DNA of 8,788 bases from an uncultured bacterium. GTDB lineage: Bacteria > Pseudomonadota > Alphaproteobacteria > SP197. Made by a program: the position numbers and the translations under genes. The stretch is from positions 1-8,788 of the forward strand of contig CALLQH010000377.1 of NCBI GenBank assembly GCA_938014945.1, read 5' to 3'. Below the pieces are notes generated by a model that was given only the letters and a program-made list of their open reading frames with translations, ran no database searches and had not been told where the DNA came from. Of this stretch, positions 1-6,051 are shown piece after piece. Position 1 is the stretch's first letter. Each line of letters opens with the position of its first letter.

Positions 1-164
1 ATGGGTGATTTTGAACGCAATACTATTTGGACTGATTTCAGTACGAAATGCATGTTTGATAGCTGAGTTTCGAGTCTCCCTGGATCAATTCCTCGAACTT
101 GTGTGTGTCCGGGCACACAGGTTCGTGGCGTTCCGACCGCGTGCGGAAGTGGGAGATATATGTC

Positions 165-251
165 ATGGATTATTTATCCAATATGGCCGACATCGCTCAG
201 ATCATCGAGATGATCTTTGCCATTCTGTCTTTTATCGTGATCTGCCGATAG
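165..251 (+). CDS. possible small hydrophobic peptide (28 aa)
   Basis: A 28-codon ORF starts at ATG 165 and stops at TAG 249-251. A GGGAGA motif at 151-156 lies 8 bases before the start, a better ribosome binding site than that of the dehydrogenase downstream. The product begins MDYLSNMADIAQ, then has a hydrophobic stretch from about residue 13 to 27 (IIEMIF, then AILSFIVIC) and ends in Arg. It reads as a short polar head with one membrane-inserting helix, a layout seen in small membrane proteins and type I toxin-like peptides. I recognise no family. A perfect inverted repeat begins 14 bases after the stop, so the two may form one small transcription unit. The ORF is short enough to be chance, and a longer frame overlaps it. 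Confidence 0.35.
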   Translation: MDYLSNMADIAQIIEMIFAILSFIVICR

Positions 252-264
252 AATTGAACCGTCG

Positions 265-306
265 GATACACCCTCTCTTGAATCTTGATTCAAGAGAGGG
301 TGTATC
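265..306. repeat. perfect 20-bp inverted repeat, 2-base centre
   Basis: The left arm GATACACCCTCTCTTGAATC (265-284) and right arm GATTCAAGAGAGGGTGTATC (287-306) are exact reverse complements around TT (285-286). There is no T-run on either side, so it is not a textbook intrinsic terminator, although the RNA hairpin would be very stable. Each arm carries one GANTC site at its inner end (280-284, 287-291), the target of CcrM methylation in alphaproteobacteria. TTGAAT (278-283) and TGTATC (301-306) sit 17 bases apart, resembling a weak sigma-70 promoter that would start about 18 bases before the dehydrogenase. An operator overlapping a promoter, or a terminator for the small ORF, are both possible. 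Confidence 0.9.
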
Positions 307-330
307 AGTCACTCGCCATCCCGTTCACTA

Positions 331-1323
331 ATGAAACAATTGCGCGTCCACGTTTCCGCACTTTCCACCCAGGACCCGACGTTCTGGGTGACGAAGGAGC
401 GCGTGGCCGCGGCATGCAAGCGGCACAAGGCCCTGGCAAGGAGTGTCGCCTTCGACTGGAGCTGGGATCACGACCGCTTTGCCGAGGGCATCGCGGAGGC
501 CGACATCATGATCGGCTGGCGCTTCCCGCGCCCTGAGCTGCAGGCCATGGCGCCCAGGCTGAAATGGATCCAGCTCACCGGCGCGGGCACCGAGCACCTG
601 CAGCCCTTCGACTGGGTCTGGAAGGGCCTCGACCTCACCAACAACAGCGGCGTCCACGCGCCCAAGGCCGCCGAATTCGCCGGCGCGGCCGTGCTCGCCA
701 TGGCCCACGGCCTGCCCTTCTTCGCGACCCAGCAGCGCCAGCGCCAGTGGACCAAGAAGTTCACCACCCGCATCGAGGGCGGCACCGCCGTGGTCGTCGG
801 CCTGGGCGGCATGGGCGGGGCGACCGCGCGCTGGCTGAAGCAGAAGCTGGGCATGACCGTCATTGGTGTCACCCGCTCGGGCAAGCCGCACCGTCATGCC
901 GACAGGGTGGTGACGGCAAAGCGCATCGACAGCGTCCTGCCCAAGGCCGATGTCGTGCTGATCATGGCGCCGCTCACCGCCGAAACCGAAAACCTCTTCG
1001 ACCGGGCGCGCCTGGAGAAGATGAAACCCGGCGCCAGCCTGCTCAACATGGGCCGCGCCCGCATCGTCGACTACACCGCGCTCGCCGACCTGCTGGAAAG
1101 CGGCCACCTGGCGGGCGCCATCCTCGACGTCTTCGATCCCGAGCCGCTGCCGCGCTCCTCCTTCCTGTGGAAGGTGCCGAATCTCATCATGGTGCCGCAC
1201 TGCTCGTCCGACGATATCGATCTCTACATCCCCGACACGCTCGACTTCTTCTTTGCCAATCTGGAGCGCCTGCTCGACGGCAAGACGCTGAAGAACCGCA
1301 TCGACACCGCGCGCCAGTACTGA
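331..1323 (+). CDS. D-2-hydroxyacid dehydrogenase, GhrA-like
   Basis: This 330-residue protein belongs to the D-isomer-specific 2-hydroxyacid dehydrogenase family, soluble enzymes that interconvert 2-oxo and D-2-hydroxy acids with NAD(P)H. The Rossmann motif VVVGLGGMGG has its G-x-G-x-x-G at residues 157, 159 and 162. The catalytic set is visible: Arg242 in NMGRARIVD, Glu271 in DVFDPEPLP and His290 in MVPHCSS. The usual Ala-Arg-Gly is Gly-Arg-Ala here, but the Arg is kept. After the second strand the sequence reads VTRSGKP; Arg and Ser in place of an acidic residue suggest preference for NADP(H). Length and the C-terminal RARQY-type ending resemble E. coli GhrA (glyoxylate/hydroxypyruvate reductase), but the substrate is unknown. 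ATG 331 has no clear Shine-Dalgarno; the frame is open upstream only to 289 with no better start. The next gene follows after 13 bases, so the two are probably cotranscribed. Confidence 0.9.
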   Translation: MKQLRVHVSALSTQDPTFWVTKERVAAACKRHKALARSVAFDWSWDHDRFAEGIAEADIMIGWRFPRPELQAMAPRLKWIQLTGAGTEHLQPFDWVWKGLDLTNNSGVHAPKAAEFAGAAVLAMAHGLPFFATQQRQRQWTKKFTTRIEGGTAVVVGLGGMGGATARWLKQKLGMTVIGVTRSGKPHRHADRVVTAKRIDSVLPKADVVLIMAPLTAETENLFDRARLEKMKPGASLLNMGRARIVDYTALADLLESGHLAGAILDVFDPEPLPRSSFLWKVPNLIMVPHCSSDDIDLYIPDTLDFFFANLERLLDGKTLKNRIDTARQY

Positions 1324-1336
1324 AGGAACCACGGCC

Positions 1337-2794
1337 ATGCTGCTGACCGGCAAGGACTACATCGAAAGCATCCGCGACGGCCGCGAGGTCTGGATCGACG
1401 GCGAGCGCGTCAAGGACGTGCCGAACCACGCCGCCTTCAAGCCGATGGTCGATGTGCGCGCGCGCATCTACGACATGGCGCACGAGGACAGGTACCGCGA
1501 CACCATGACGGTCGAGGCCCCCGACGGCGAACGCTGCTCGGTCTCCTGGCAGCCGCCGCGTTCCAAGGCGGACCTGCGCGCCAAGCGCGCCTGGGTCGAT
1601 GCGGTGATGGAGGACATCGAGGGCGTCGCCTTCCGTCTGGGCGACGAGACCATCGGCGCGGTCTGGTCCCTGCTCGACGGCAAGGACGTGCTCGACACCG
1701 TCACCAGCGACTACACCGCCAACATCGAACGCCATGTCGACCGCGCCTTCCGCGGCGACTGGTTCACCGTCTCTGCCAACACCGACCCCAAGGGCGACCG
1801 CAGCCTGCCGCCCCAGCAGCAGGACCCGGACATGCTGCTCCATGCGGTGAAGGAAACCGACGCCGGCATCGTGGTGCGCGGCGCCAAGTACGAAACCGCG
1901 GCGGCCTATGCCCACCAGGCCTTCGTCAAGCCGACCATCGCCAACTGGGGCGATGCGGCGATGTCGGACTATGCCCTGGGCTTCATGTGCCCCATGGGGG
2001 CCAAGGGGCTGAAGCACATCTGCCGCTCCACCCTGGCGCGCGGCAAGTCGAACGCCGACTATCCCAGCGCCACCCGCTTCGACGAGATCGACACCCTGCT
2101 CGTGTTCGACGATGTGCTGATCCCCTGGGAAGACGTGTTCTTCTACCAGCACACGAAGTCGGCGGCCTTCATCCGCTCCATGCTGCACCGCTACAGCGCC
2201 CTGCCCTTCGTCGTGCGCATCCTGCACATCGCCGACCTGCTGATCGGTGCGGCGAAGTTCAATGCCGAGCAGACCGGCCTCGACAAGCAGCCGGCCGTGC
2301 GCGAGAAGCTCGCCGAACTGGCGGCGTGGCGCGAGGGCATCCAGGCCCACATCGTCGCCTCCATCGAGATGGCCCAGGAAAGCCCGGCGGGCCTGATGAT
2401 GCCCAACCAGTCGATGATCTACGCCGGGCGCATCCACGCCTGCACCGGCCTGCCCAAGGCCATGCATCTCGCGCGCGAGCTGACCGGCGGGCAGATATGC
2501 ATCACGCCGGATGCCGCCACCTTCGAGGGTGTCGAGACCTCGCCCTGGATGGACAAGTTCTACACGGTCAACGACCGCTGGATCGCCGAGGACCGGCGCA
2601 AGCTGCTCGCCTACGCCCGCGATCTGGTCAATTCCGACCACGCCGGCCACCGGCTGACCTTCGCCCTCTTTGCCCAGTCGCCGCCGTTCGCCCACCTCAA
2701 CGCCGAATACATGACCTTCGATTTCGAAGGCCCCAAGCGCAAGGTCAAGGCCGCCGCGGGGCTCTCCGACCGGGTGCTGGGCAACAAGCCCTGA
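1337..2794 (+). CDS. HpaB-family flavin-dependent hydroxylase homologue
   Basis: This 485-residue protein fits the 4-hydroxyphenylacetate 3-hydroxylase family (acyl-CoA-dehydrogenase fold, group D flavin monooxygenases). The N-terminus (GKDYIESIRDGREVWIDGE, residues 5-23) is the family opening. DPKGDRS (150-156), the GIVVRGAKYETAAAYA segment (177-192) and FDEIDTLLVFDDVLIPWEDVF (248-268) are also family hallmarks, and 280-485 matches the C-terminal HpaB domain. Classical members hydroxylate phenols ortho to the hydroxyl using FADH2 from a separate reductase (HpaC); none lies in this window. Two usual features are absent: the Arg-x-Pro-Asp-Tyr stretch near residue 105 is replaced by VWSLLDG, and the His of the THA-type motif is Ser146. 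The substrate and perhaps the reaction therefore probably differ. AAGGA (1323-1327) lies 9 bases before the ATG and overlaps the end of the dehydrogenase. It is the middle gene of the operon. Confidence 0.85.
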   Translation: MLLTGKDYIESIRDGREVWIDGERVKDVPNHAAFKPMVDVRARIYDMAHEDRYRDTMTVEAPDGERCSVSWQPPRSKADLRAKRAWVDAVMEDIEGVAFRLGDETIGAVWSLLDGKDVLDTVTSDYTANIERHVDRAFRGDWFTVSANTDPKGDRSLPPQQQDPDMLLHAVKETDAGIVVRGAKYETAAAYAHQAFVKPTIANWGDAAMSDYALGFMCPMGAKGLKHICRSTLARGKSNADYPSATRFDEIDTLLVFDDVLIPWEDVFFYQHTKSAAFIRSMLHRYSALPFVVRILHIADLLIGAAKFNAEQTGLDKQPAVREKLAELAAWREGIQAHIVASIEMAQESPAGLMMPNQSMIYAGRIHACTGLPKAMHLARELTGGQICITPDAATFEGVETSPWMDKFYTVNDRWIAEDRRKLLAYARDLVNSDHAGHRLTFALFAQSPPFAHLNAEYMTFDFEGPKRKVKAAAGLSDRVLGNKP

Positions 2795-2809
2795 GCCATA
2801 TTCCTTGTC

Positions 2810-2832
2810 ATGGTCCGGCTTGACCGGACCAT
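2810..2832. repeat. intergenic palindrome, dispersed-repeat-like
   Basis: ATGGTCCGG (2810-2818) and CCGGACCAT (2824-2832) form a perfect 9-bp inverted repeat around CTTGA. It lies between the stop of the hydroxylase homologue (2794) and the start of the RidA-like gene (2857). Elements of this form, with a GC-rich palindrome around a CTTGA/CTTGT core followed by ATCCA, are common repeated intergenic sequences in alphaproteobacterial genomes as I recall them. In the RNA it would form a hairpin inside the operon and could affect stability or partial termination. Whether it is repeated in this genome cannot be seen from one copy. Confidence 0.7.
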
Positions 2833-2856
2833 CCATGCTGTGAGGGATCACTGCCG

Positions 2857-3282
2857 ATGACGACCCACGAACGCCTGCGCAAGTTCGAGACGAACCAGTG
2901 GTACAAGGGCACGCAGCAGCTCAACTCGCAGCTCTGCATGGTCGTGAAGTCGGGCGACTACCTGGCGATCCGCGGCCAGACCGGCCACGACCTGAAGGGC
3001 GACTTCCACGGCATGGGCGACCCGGCCGAGCAGACCGAGCAGGCCTTCCGCAACCTCGCCGTCCTCATGGAGGAGGCCGGCGCGGTCAAGGAGGACATCT
3101 GCAAGATCAAGGTCTGGGTCACCGACCGCGCCCACCTGGAGCCGGTCATGCGCGTCATCGGCAAGCACATGAAGGGCATCCCGGTGACGACCAGCGAGGT
3201 CATCATCAACGGCCTTGCCCGCGCCCACATGGACATGGAAATCGACGTCTATGCGGTCATCGACCGCGACGTGCCGCGCTGA
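2857..3282 (+). CDS. RidA/YjgF-like protein lacking the catalytic Arg
   Basis: This 141-residue protein has the RidA/YER057c/UK114 pattern: a LAIRGQTGHDLKG strand region (36-48), a helix with EQTEQAFRNLAVLMEEAGA (58-76), KIKVWVTD (83-90) and a C-terminal DMEIDVYAVID (126-136). RidA proteins form trimers and hydrolyse reactive enamines/imines such as 2-aminoacrylate in the cytosol. The activity needs an Arg in the P-x-R-S/T motif; here the stretch is PVTTSEV (109-115), so Thr111 stands where Arg is expected. The last strand is also shifted by about two residues. This resembles Rid subfamilies without the Arg, which are not expected to be classical enamine deaminases. A GAGGGA ribosome binding site (2842-2847) lies 9 bases before the ATG. 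As the third gene of the operon, it probably serves the same pathway, in a role not readable from sequence. Its stop faces that of the next gene 6 bases away. Confidence 0.85.
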   Translation: MTTHERLRKFETNQWYKGTQQLNSQLCMVVKSGDYLAIRGQTGHDLKGDFHGMGDPAEQTEQAFRNLAVLMEEAGAVKEDICKIKVWVTDRAHLEPVMRVIGKHMKGIPVTTSEVIINGLARAHMDMEIDVYAVIDRDVPR

Positions 3283-3288
3283 GTCGAC

Positions 3289-4233
3289 CTACCAGAAGGT
3301 CGACAGGCTGAGGATGAAGCTGTCGGAATCCGATCCCGTGGCGGTCTGCGCCCGGGTCCCGATGTAACCCAGCTTCAGGCCCAGACGCTGCATCACGGGA
3401 TATCCGGCGCTGATGCCGAAGAACAGGCTGTCCTTGGGATCGTCCTTGCCCACGTCGTTGACGGTCACCTCGCCGCCCATGCTGCCTGCGGCACCAGCCG
3501 ACAGCCAGAACCGGTCCGGGAACGTGTAGGTGACGTGCCCCTGCAGCGAGTAGATCGGCTCCTGTTCGAACGATCCGCCCCCGAAGAAGTCGTTGTTGTC
3601 GGTGAAGATGGCGGCCATGGCCGTGGACTCGAATGCCCACGGCCCGAGATTCTGGACCATGCCGATCTGCGGCCGGAACGTGTAGCGGTTGCTGCCGATG
3701 TTGAGCAGCTTGTCGCTGAAGTACTCCCCCGTGGGCAGGTCGACCGCCAGACCAAGACCGACAATCGTCTCGTCCCTGGCGGCGGCCCGGTAGGCTGCGT
3801 ACTCGGCGCCTTCCAGCGGCGGTGCGCCCAGGACCAGCAGCGAAAAACGGGCCGTGGTGTCGCCCCAGCCTTCACGGTCGACCTCAGCCGGCGCACCCGC
3901 CAGGGTGCCGGTCCACGTCGCCTGCTTCCATGGCTGGCGCAGGTCGATGCGCGCCGAATGCCCGAACAGGGCAAAGCTGCGCTGGTAGGCCGCCATGTAG
4001 GTCTTCATCTCCATGGTGGCGTCCGCGATCTGCAGCGCCGGGTCGAAATTGATGTCGGCACCGGTGTCGACATAGGCCATCGAGGCAAAGTTGGTGTCGT
4101 CGGGCAGGTGGCTCCAGAGGCGCACCTCCAGCTCCTGGGCCAGGGACGGCCGGACGATGGCGCAGCAGGCCAGCACAACGGCGAGCCAGAGCACAGGCGC
4201 CCCGGCCGGCTTGCGCGACCGCTCGTTCGTCAT
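3289..4233 (-). CDS. outer-membrane MetA/phenol-degradation-like protein
   Basis: From the ATG at 4233 the product is 314 residues. A signal peptide has basic residues at 5-8, a hydrophobic core at 14-27 and probable cleavage after SLA (32/33). The mature part has alternating beta strands, the family-like segment VDLPTGEYFSDKLLNIGSNR and a final STFW. The terminal aromatic fits an outer-membrane beta-barrel. It matches the 'putative MetA-pathway of phenol degradation' family (PF13557 type), a name taken from gene context; the function is probably channel-like but largely uncharacterised. A GTG at 4248 would add five residues; the ATG has a G-rich stretch just upstream (CCGGGGGGC on the minus strand), so I prefer it. 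It lies 87 bases downstream of the serine hydrolase on the same strand and may be cotranscribed. It converges with the RidA gene, with no terminator between. Confidence 0.75.
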   Translation of the reverse strand: MTNERSRKPAGAPVLWLAVVLACCAIVRPSLAQELEVRLWSHLPDDTNFASMAYVDTGADINFDPALQIADATMEMKTYMAAYQRSFALFGHSARIDLRQPWKQATWTGTLAGAPAEVDREGWGDTTARFSLLVLGAPPLEGAEYAAYRAAARDETIVGLGLAVDLPTGEYFSDKLLNIGSNRYTFRPQIGMVQNLGPWAFESTAMAAIFTDNNDFFGGGSFEQEPIYSLQGHVTYTFPDRFWLSAGAAGSMGGEVTVNDVGKDDPKDSLFFGISAGYPVMQRLGLKLGYIGTRAQTATGSDSDSFILSLSTFW

Positions 4234-4320
4234 GCTGCCCCCCGGCACACCGATCCCATGCGGCCAGTATCGCAGAGGCGCCCAGCCTCGTCTGTGCCGA
4301 TTCGCGGGGGTTTCGACTGC

Positions 4321-5451
4321 CTACAGCGCCGCCACACCCGCCATCATCTTGACCATGGCGCCCTGGAAGTCGGCGTCGTAGGCGTCCTTGTTCTCCAGCA
4401 CCGAGAAATAGACGACCGCCGTTCCGGTATCGGGGTTGGCCAGCATGAACTGGCCGCCGTAGCCGCCGTGACCGAGCCAGGTGCCGTCGGTCATGGTCTG
4501 GTTGGAGTAGGCCATCCAGTCGCGCGGCTTGGGCATGGGCGGGCCGGGGTTCTTGCGGGTTGCCTTGATAAAGTCCTTGTCGCCAACGCGGCGGCCGTCG
4601 ATGCCCTTGCCCTTGCGCGCAAAGAGCAGGCCGTAGCGGGCGAGGTCGCGGGCGGTCATGACGCCGCCGCCGTCGATCAGCGGCACGCCGTCGCGGTCGC
4701 AGGTGATGTGGAAGGTGCCCGCGATTCCCGCGGCCTCCATGATCTCGATCAGCCAGTGGCGCAGGGGCTTGCCGGAGACCCGCTCGATGATCCAGCCCAG
4801 CGCATCCGAATTCGTCGACTTGTAGAGCGCGTGGCCGGTGCGGTTCTTCACGTCGCTGCCGGTGACGCCGCAGACGAAGCTGCGGATGGTCTCGGCCGTA
4901 TCGCCCTCTTCCGGCAGGCGCCAGCCCATGGCGAGCTCCATGCCGTAGCTTCCGGCGTGGGGGTCGGCGTAGTCCTCGGAGAAGTCGTTGGCGACGTTCA
5001 TGTCGGCCATGGCCTTCACCGTCGCCTCGGCGTAACCGGTGCCGATCTCCGGCAGATAGGTCTTCACCCGGTCATCGAGGTTGACGAGGCCGTCGGCCAC
5101 CACGCGACCCAGCATCAGGTTGAGCGTCGTCTTGGTGATCGACTGGATGGAGTGGACGCAATCGGGCCCGAAGTCCGGCGCGTAGCGCTCGTAGAGGATG
5201 CGGTCGCCGTTGACGACGACGAAGCCGGAGAAATGGGGCATGGCCAGCAGGCGCGCGACATCGGGTCGCTCGCCGATCGTCCAGTCGATCTCCTTCCTCA
5301 GCGGCAGCACGCGCGGCGCGCGGAAGGAGAGGCCGTAACGTGCGATGGTGTGGAGATTGTGGAAGCCGTGGCGGCGGTGGTCCGGCAGGTTCCAGCGCGC
5401 CTTGTTGTCGGCAAGCGTCACGAGGTCGGGGTTGGCGATGCCTTGGATCAT
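4321..5451 (-). CDS. serine hydrolase, NylB/beta-lactamase-C type
   Basis: This 376-residue penicillin-recognising-fold hydrolase has the three family signatures: SITK with nucleophile Ser104 and Lys107, YKS at 210-212, and HGG at 328-330. The segment DFSEDYADP (156-164) resembles the FxEDYxDP motif of NylB (6-aminohexanoate-dimer hydrolase), whose Tyr contacts the amide substrate; here it is Tyr161. Amide or ester hydrolysis is therefore likely, with beta-lactam resistance not implied. No signal peptide is seen, so the enzyme is probably cytoplasmic. The frame extends to a possible ATG at 5514, but the ATG at 5451 has AGGAAG 9 bases upstream and starts MIQGIANPD, so it is the better start. 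It is first of a minus-strand pair with the MetA-like gene. A 164-bp gap separates it from the divergent thioesterase gene. Confidence 0.85.
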   Translation of the reverse strand: MIQGIANPDLVTLADNKARWNLPDHRRHGFHNLHTIARYGLSFRAPRVLPLRKEIDWTIGERPDVARLLAMPHFSGFVVVNGDRILYERYAPDFGPDCVHSIQSITKTTLNLMLGRVVADGLVNLDDRVKTYLPEIGTGYAEATVKAMADMNVANDFSEDYADPHAGSYGMELAMGWRLPEEGDTAETIRSFVCGVTGSDVKNRTGHALYKSTNSDALGWIIERVSGKPLRHWLIEIMEAAGIAGTFHITCDRDGVPLIDGGGVMTARDLARYGLLFARKGKGIDGRRVGDKDFIKATRKNPGPPMPKPRDWMAYSNQTMTDGTWLGHGGYGGQFMLANPDTGTAVVYFSVLENKDAYDADFQGAMVKMMAGVAAL

Positions 5452-5615
5452 GGCGCGGGTCTTCCTGAAGCAATGAGCCGGGATCACAGCACGAAGCCAT
5501 CGCCCGCGAAACATACGACCGTCACACCGGCGCGCGCTGTCGCATTCACGCCACAGGCAGGCTCGACACGACGGCGCCTTCGCGGCACCGTGCGCGCCGG
5601 CAACGGGAGGACGGC

Positions 5616-6041
5616 ATGAGCGGCTGGATCGAAACCTATCGCGGCATGGTCACCGCCTGGCACTGCGACCATCAGGGCCACATGAACACGGTGCAGTACT
5701 ACGGCATGTTCGACCAGGCAGGCTGGCACATGATCCAGCGTTCGGGCGTGCGTCGCGAGCGGCTGGAGGCCGAACACACCGGCTTCGTCGATGTCCATGT
5801 CGAGCTCGACTTCATCGGCGAAATGATGGTCAACGACCCCGTTCTGATCGAAAGCGCGGTCGCCAAGATCGGCAACACCTCGTTCACCTATGTCTCGCGC
5901 ATGACCAATGCGGCAACCGGCGAGGTCGTCTCCAAGGCGCGCACGATCACGGTCTGCTTCGACCTCGAGAAGCGTGAGAAGAAGGCGATCCCCGAGGACA
6001 TCCGGGCCGGGCTCGAAAGCCTGCTGGTCGAGGACGCCTGA
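5616..6041 (+). CDS. hotdog-fold acyl-CoA thioesterase (4HBT family)
   Basis: This 141-residue protein has the 4-hydroxybenzoyl-CoA-thioesterase/FadM-type signature near the N-terminus: WHCDHQGHMNTVQYYGMFDQA (15-35), with Asp18 as the likely catalytic residue and the helix QYYGMFDQAGWHM behind it. The strands VELDFIGEM, VAKIGNTSFTYVSRM and ARTITVCFDLEKR complete a single hotdog domain of the usual length. Such cytosolic enzymes hydrolyse acyl- or aryl-CoA thioesters to the free acid plus CoA. The acyl chain cannot be predicted. The start is well supported: GGGAGGA (5605-5611) lies 4 bases before the ATG. The gene stands alone on its strand, divergent from the serine hydrolase, and its stop faces that of ndh with 6 bases between. 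A role in clearing CoA intermediates of the neighbouring catabolic genes is inference. Confidence 0.88.
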   Translation: MSGWIETYRGMVTAWHCDHQGHMNTVQYYGMFDQAGWHMIQRSGVRRERLEAEHTGFVDVHVELDFIGEMMVNDPVLIESAVAKIGNTSFTYVSRMTNAATGEVVSKARTITVCFDLEKREKKAIPEDIRAGLESLLVEDA

Positions 6042-6051
6042 ACCGGTTCAG
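6038..6051. repeat. palindrome containing both convergent stop codons
   Basis: CTGAACCGGTTCAG is a perfect 14-bp palindrome. Its TGA on the plus strand (6039-6041) ends the thioesterase gene, and its TGA on the minus strand (6048-6050) ends ndh. As RNA it would form a 5-bp stem with a CCGG loop in either direction. No T-run follows on either strand, so any terminator activity would be weak. Confidence 0.6.

Larger units (their letters stand above)
1..330. other. low-GC leader region upstream of the catabolic operon
   Basis: Counting bases 1-300 gives about 46% G+C, against roughly 65-70% in the genes that follow. No protein family is recognisable on either strand. Frame 1 is open from the left edge to a TGA at 64-66 and could be the last residues of an upstream gene or chance. 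The region contains a short ORF with a good ribosome binding site (165-251), a perfect inverted repeat (265-306) and three GANTC sites (72-76, 280-284, 287-291). The composition break suggests acquired or decayed DNA, or a long regulatory region; sequence alone does not decide between these. Confidence 0.6.

Noticed and set aside
102..119. TGTGTG/CACACA hairpin with a 6-base loop
   Set aside because: A 6-bp alternating stem without a T-run or a neighbouring gene end is too weak to call.
5..331. A 108-codon frame whose TAA overlaps the dehydrogenase ATG (TAATG)
   Set aside because: It starts at GTG without a ribosome binding site, passes straight through the perfect inverted repeat and has no protein-like pattern. 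The stop/start overlap is suggestive, so I keep a small doubt.
1187..2851. A minus-strand reading frame of 554 codons
   Set aside because: It is antisense to the HpaB-family gene and starts inside the dispersed-type palindrome region; no domain is recognisable.
4162..4233. Lipoprotein signal (LAC) in the MetA-like protein
   Set aside because: Leu at -2 does not fit the lipobox, and a normal cleavage site (SLA/QE) follows.
4275..4289. GAGGC/GCCTC hairpin between the serine hydrolase and the MetA-like gene
   Set aside because: The 5-bp stem has no T-run, and such stems are expected by chance in this GC-rich DNA.
3535..5619. A plus-strand reading frame of 694 codons
   Set aside because: It lies antisense to the outer-membrane protein and the serine hydrolase, both with clear family motifs, and its translation is low-complexity and rich in Arg, His, Gly and Val. 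It is a GC-driven shadow.
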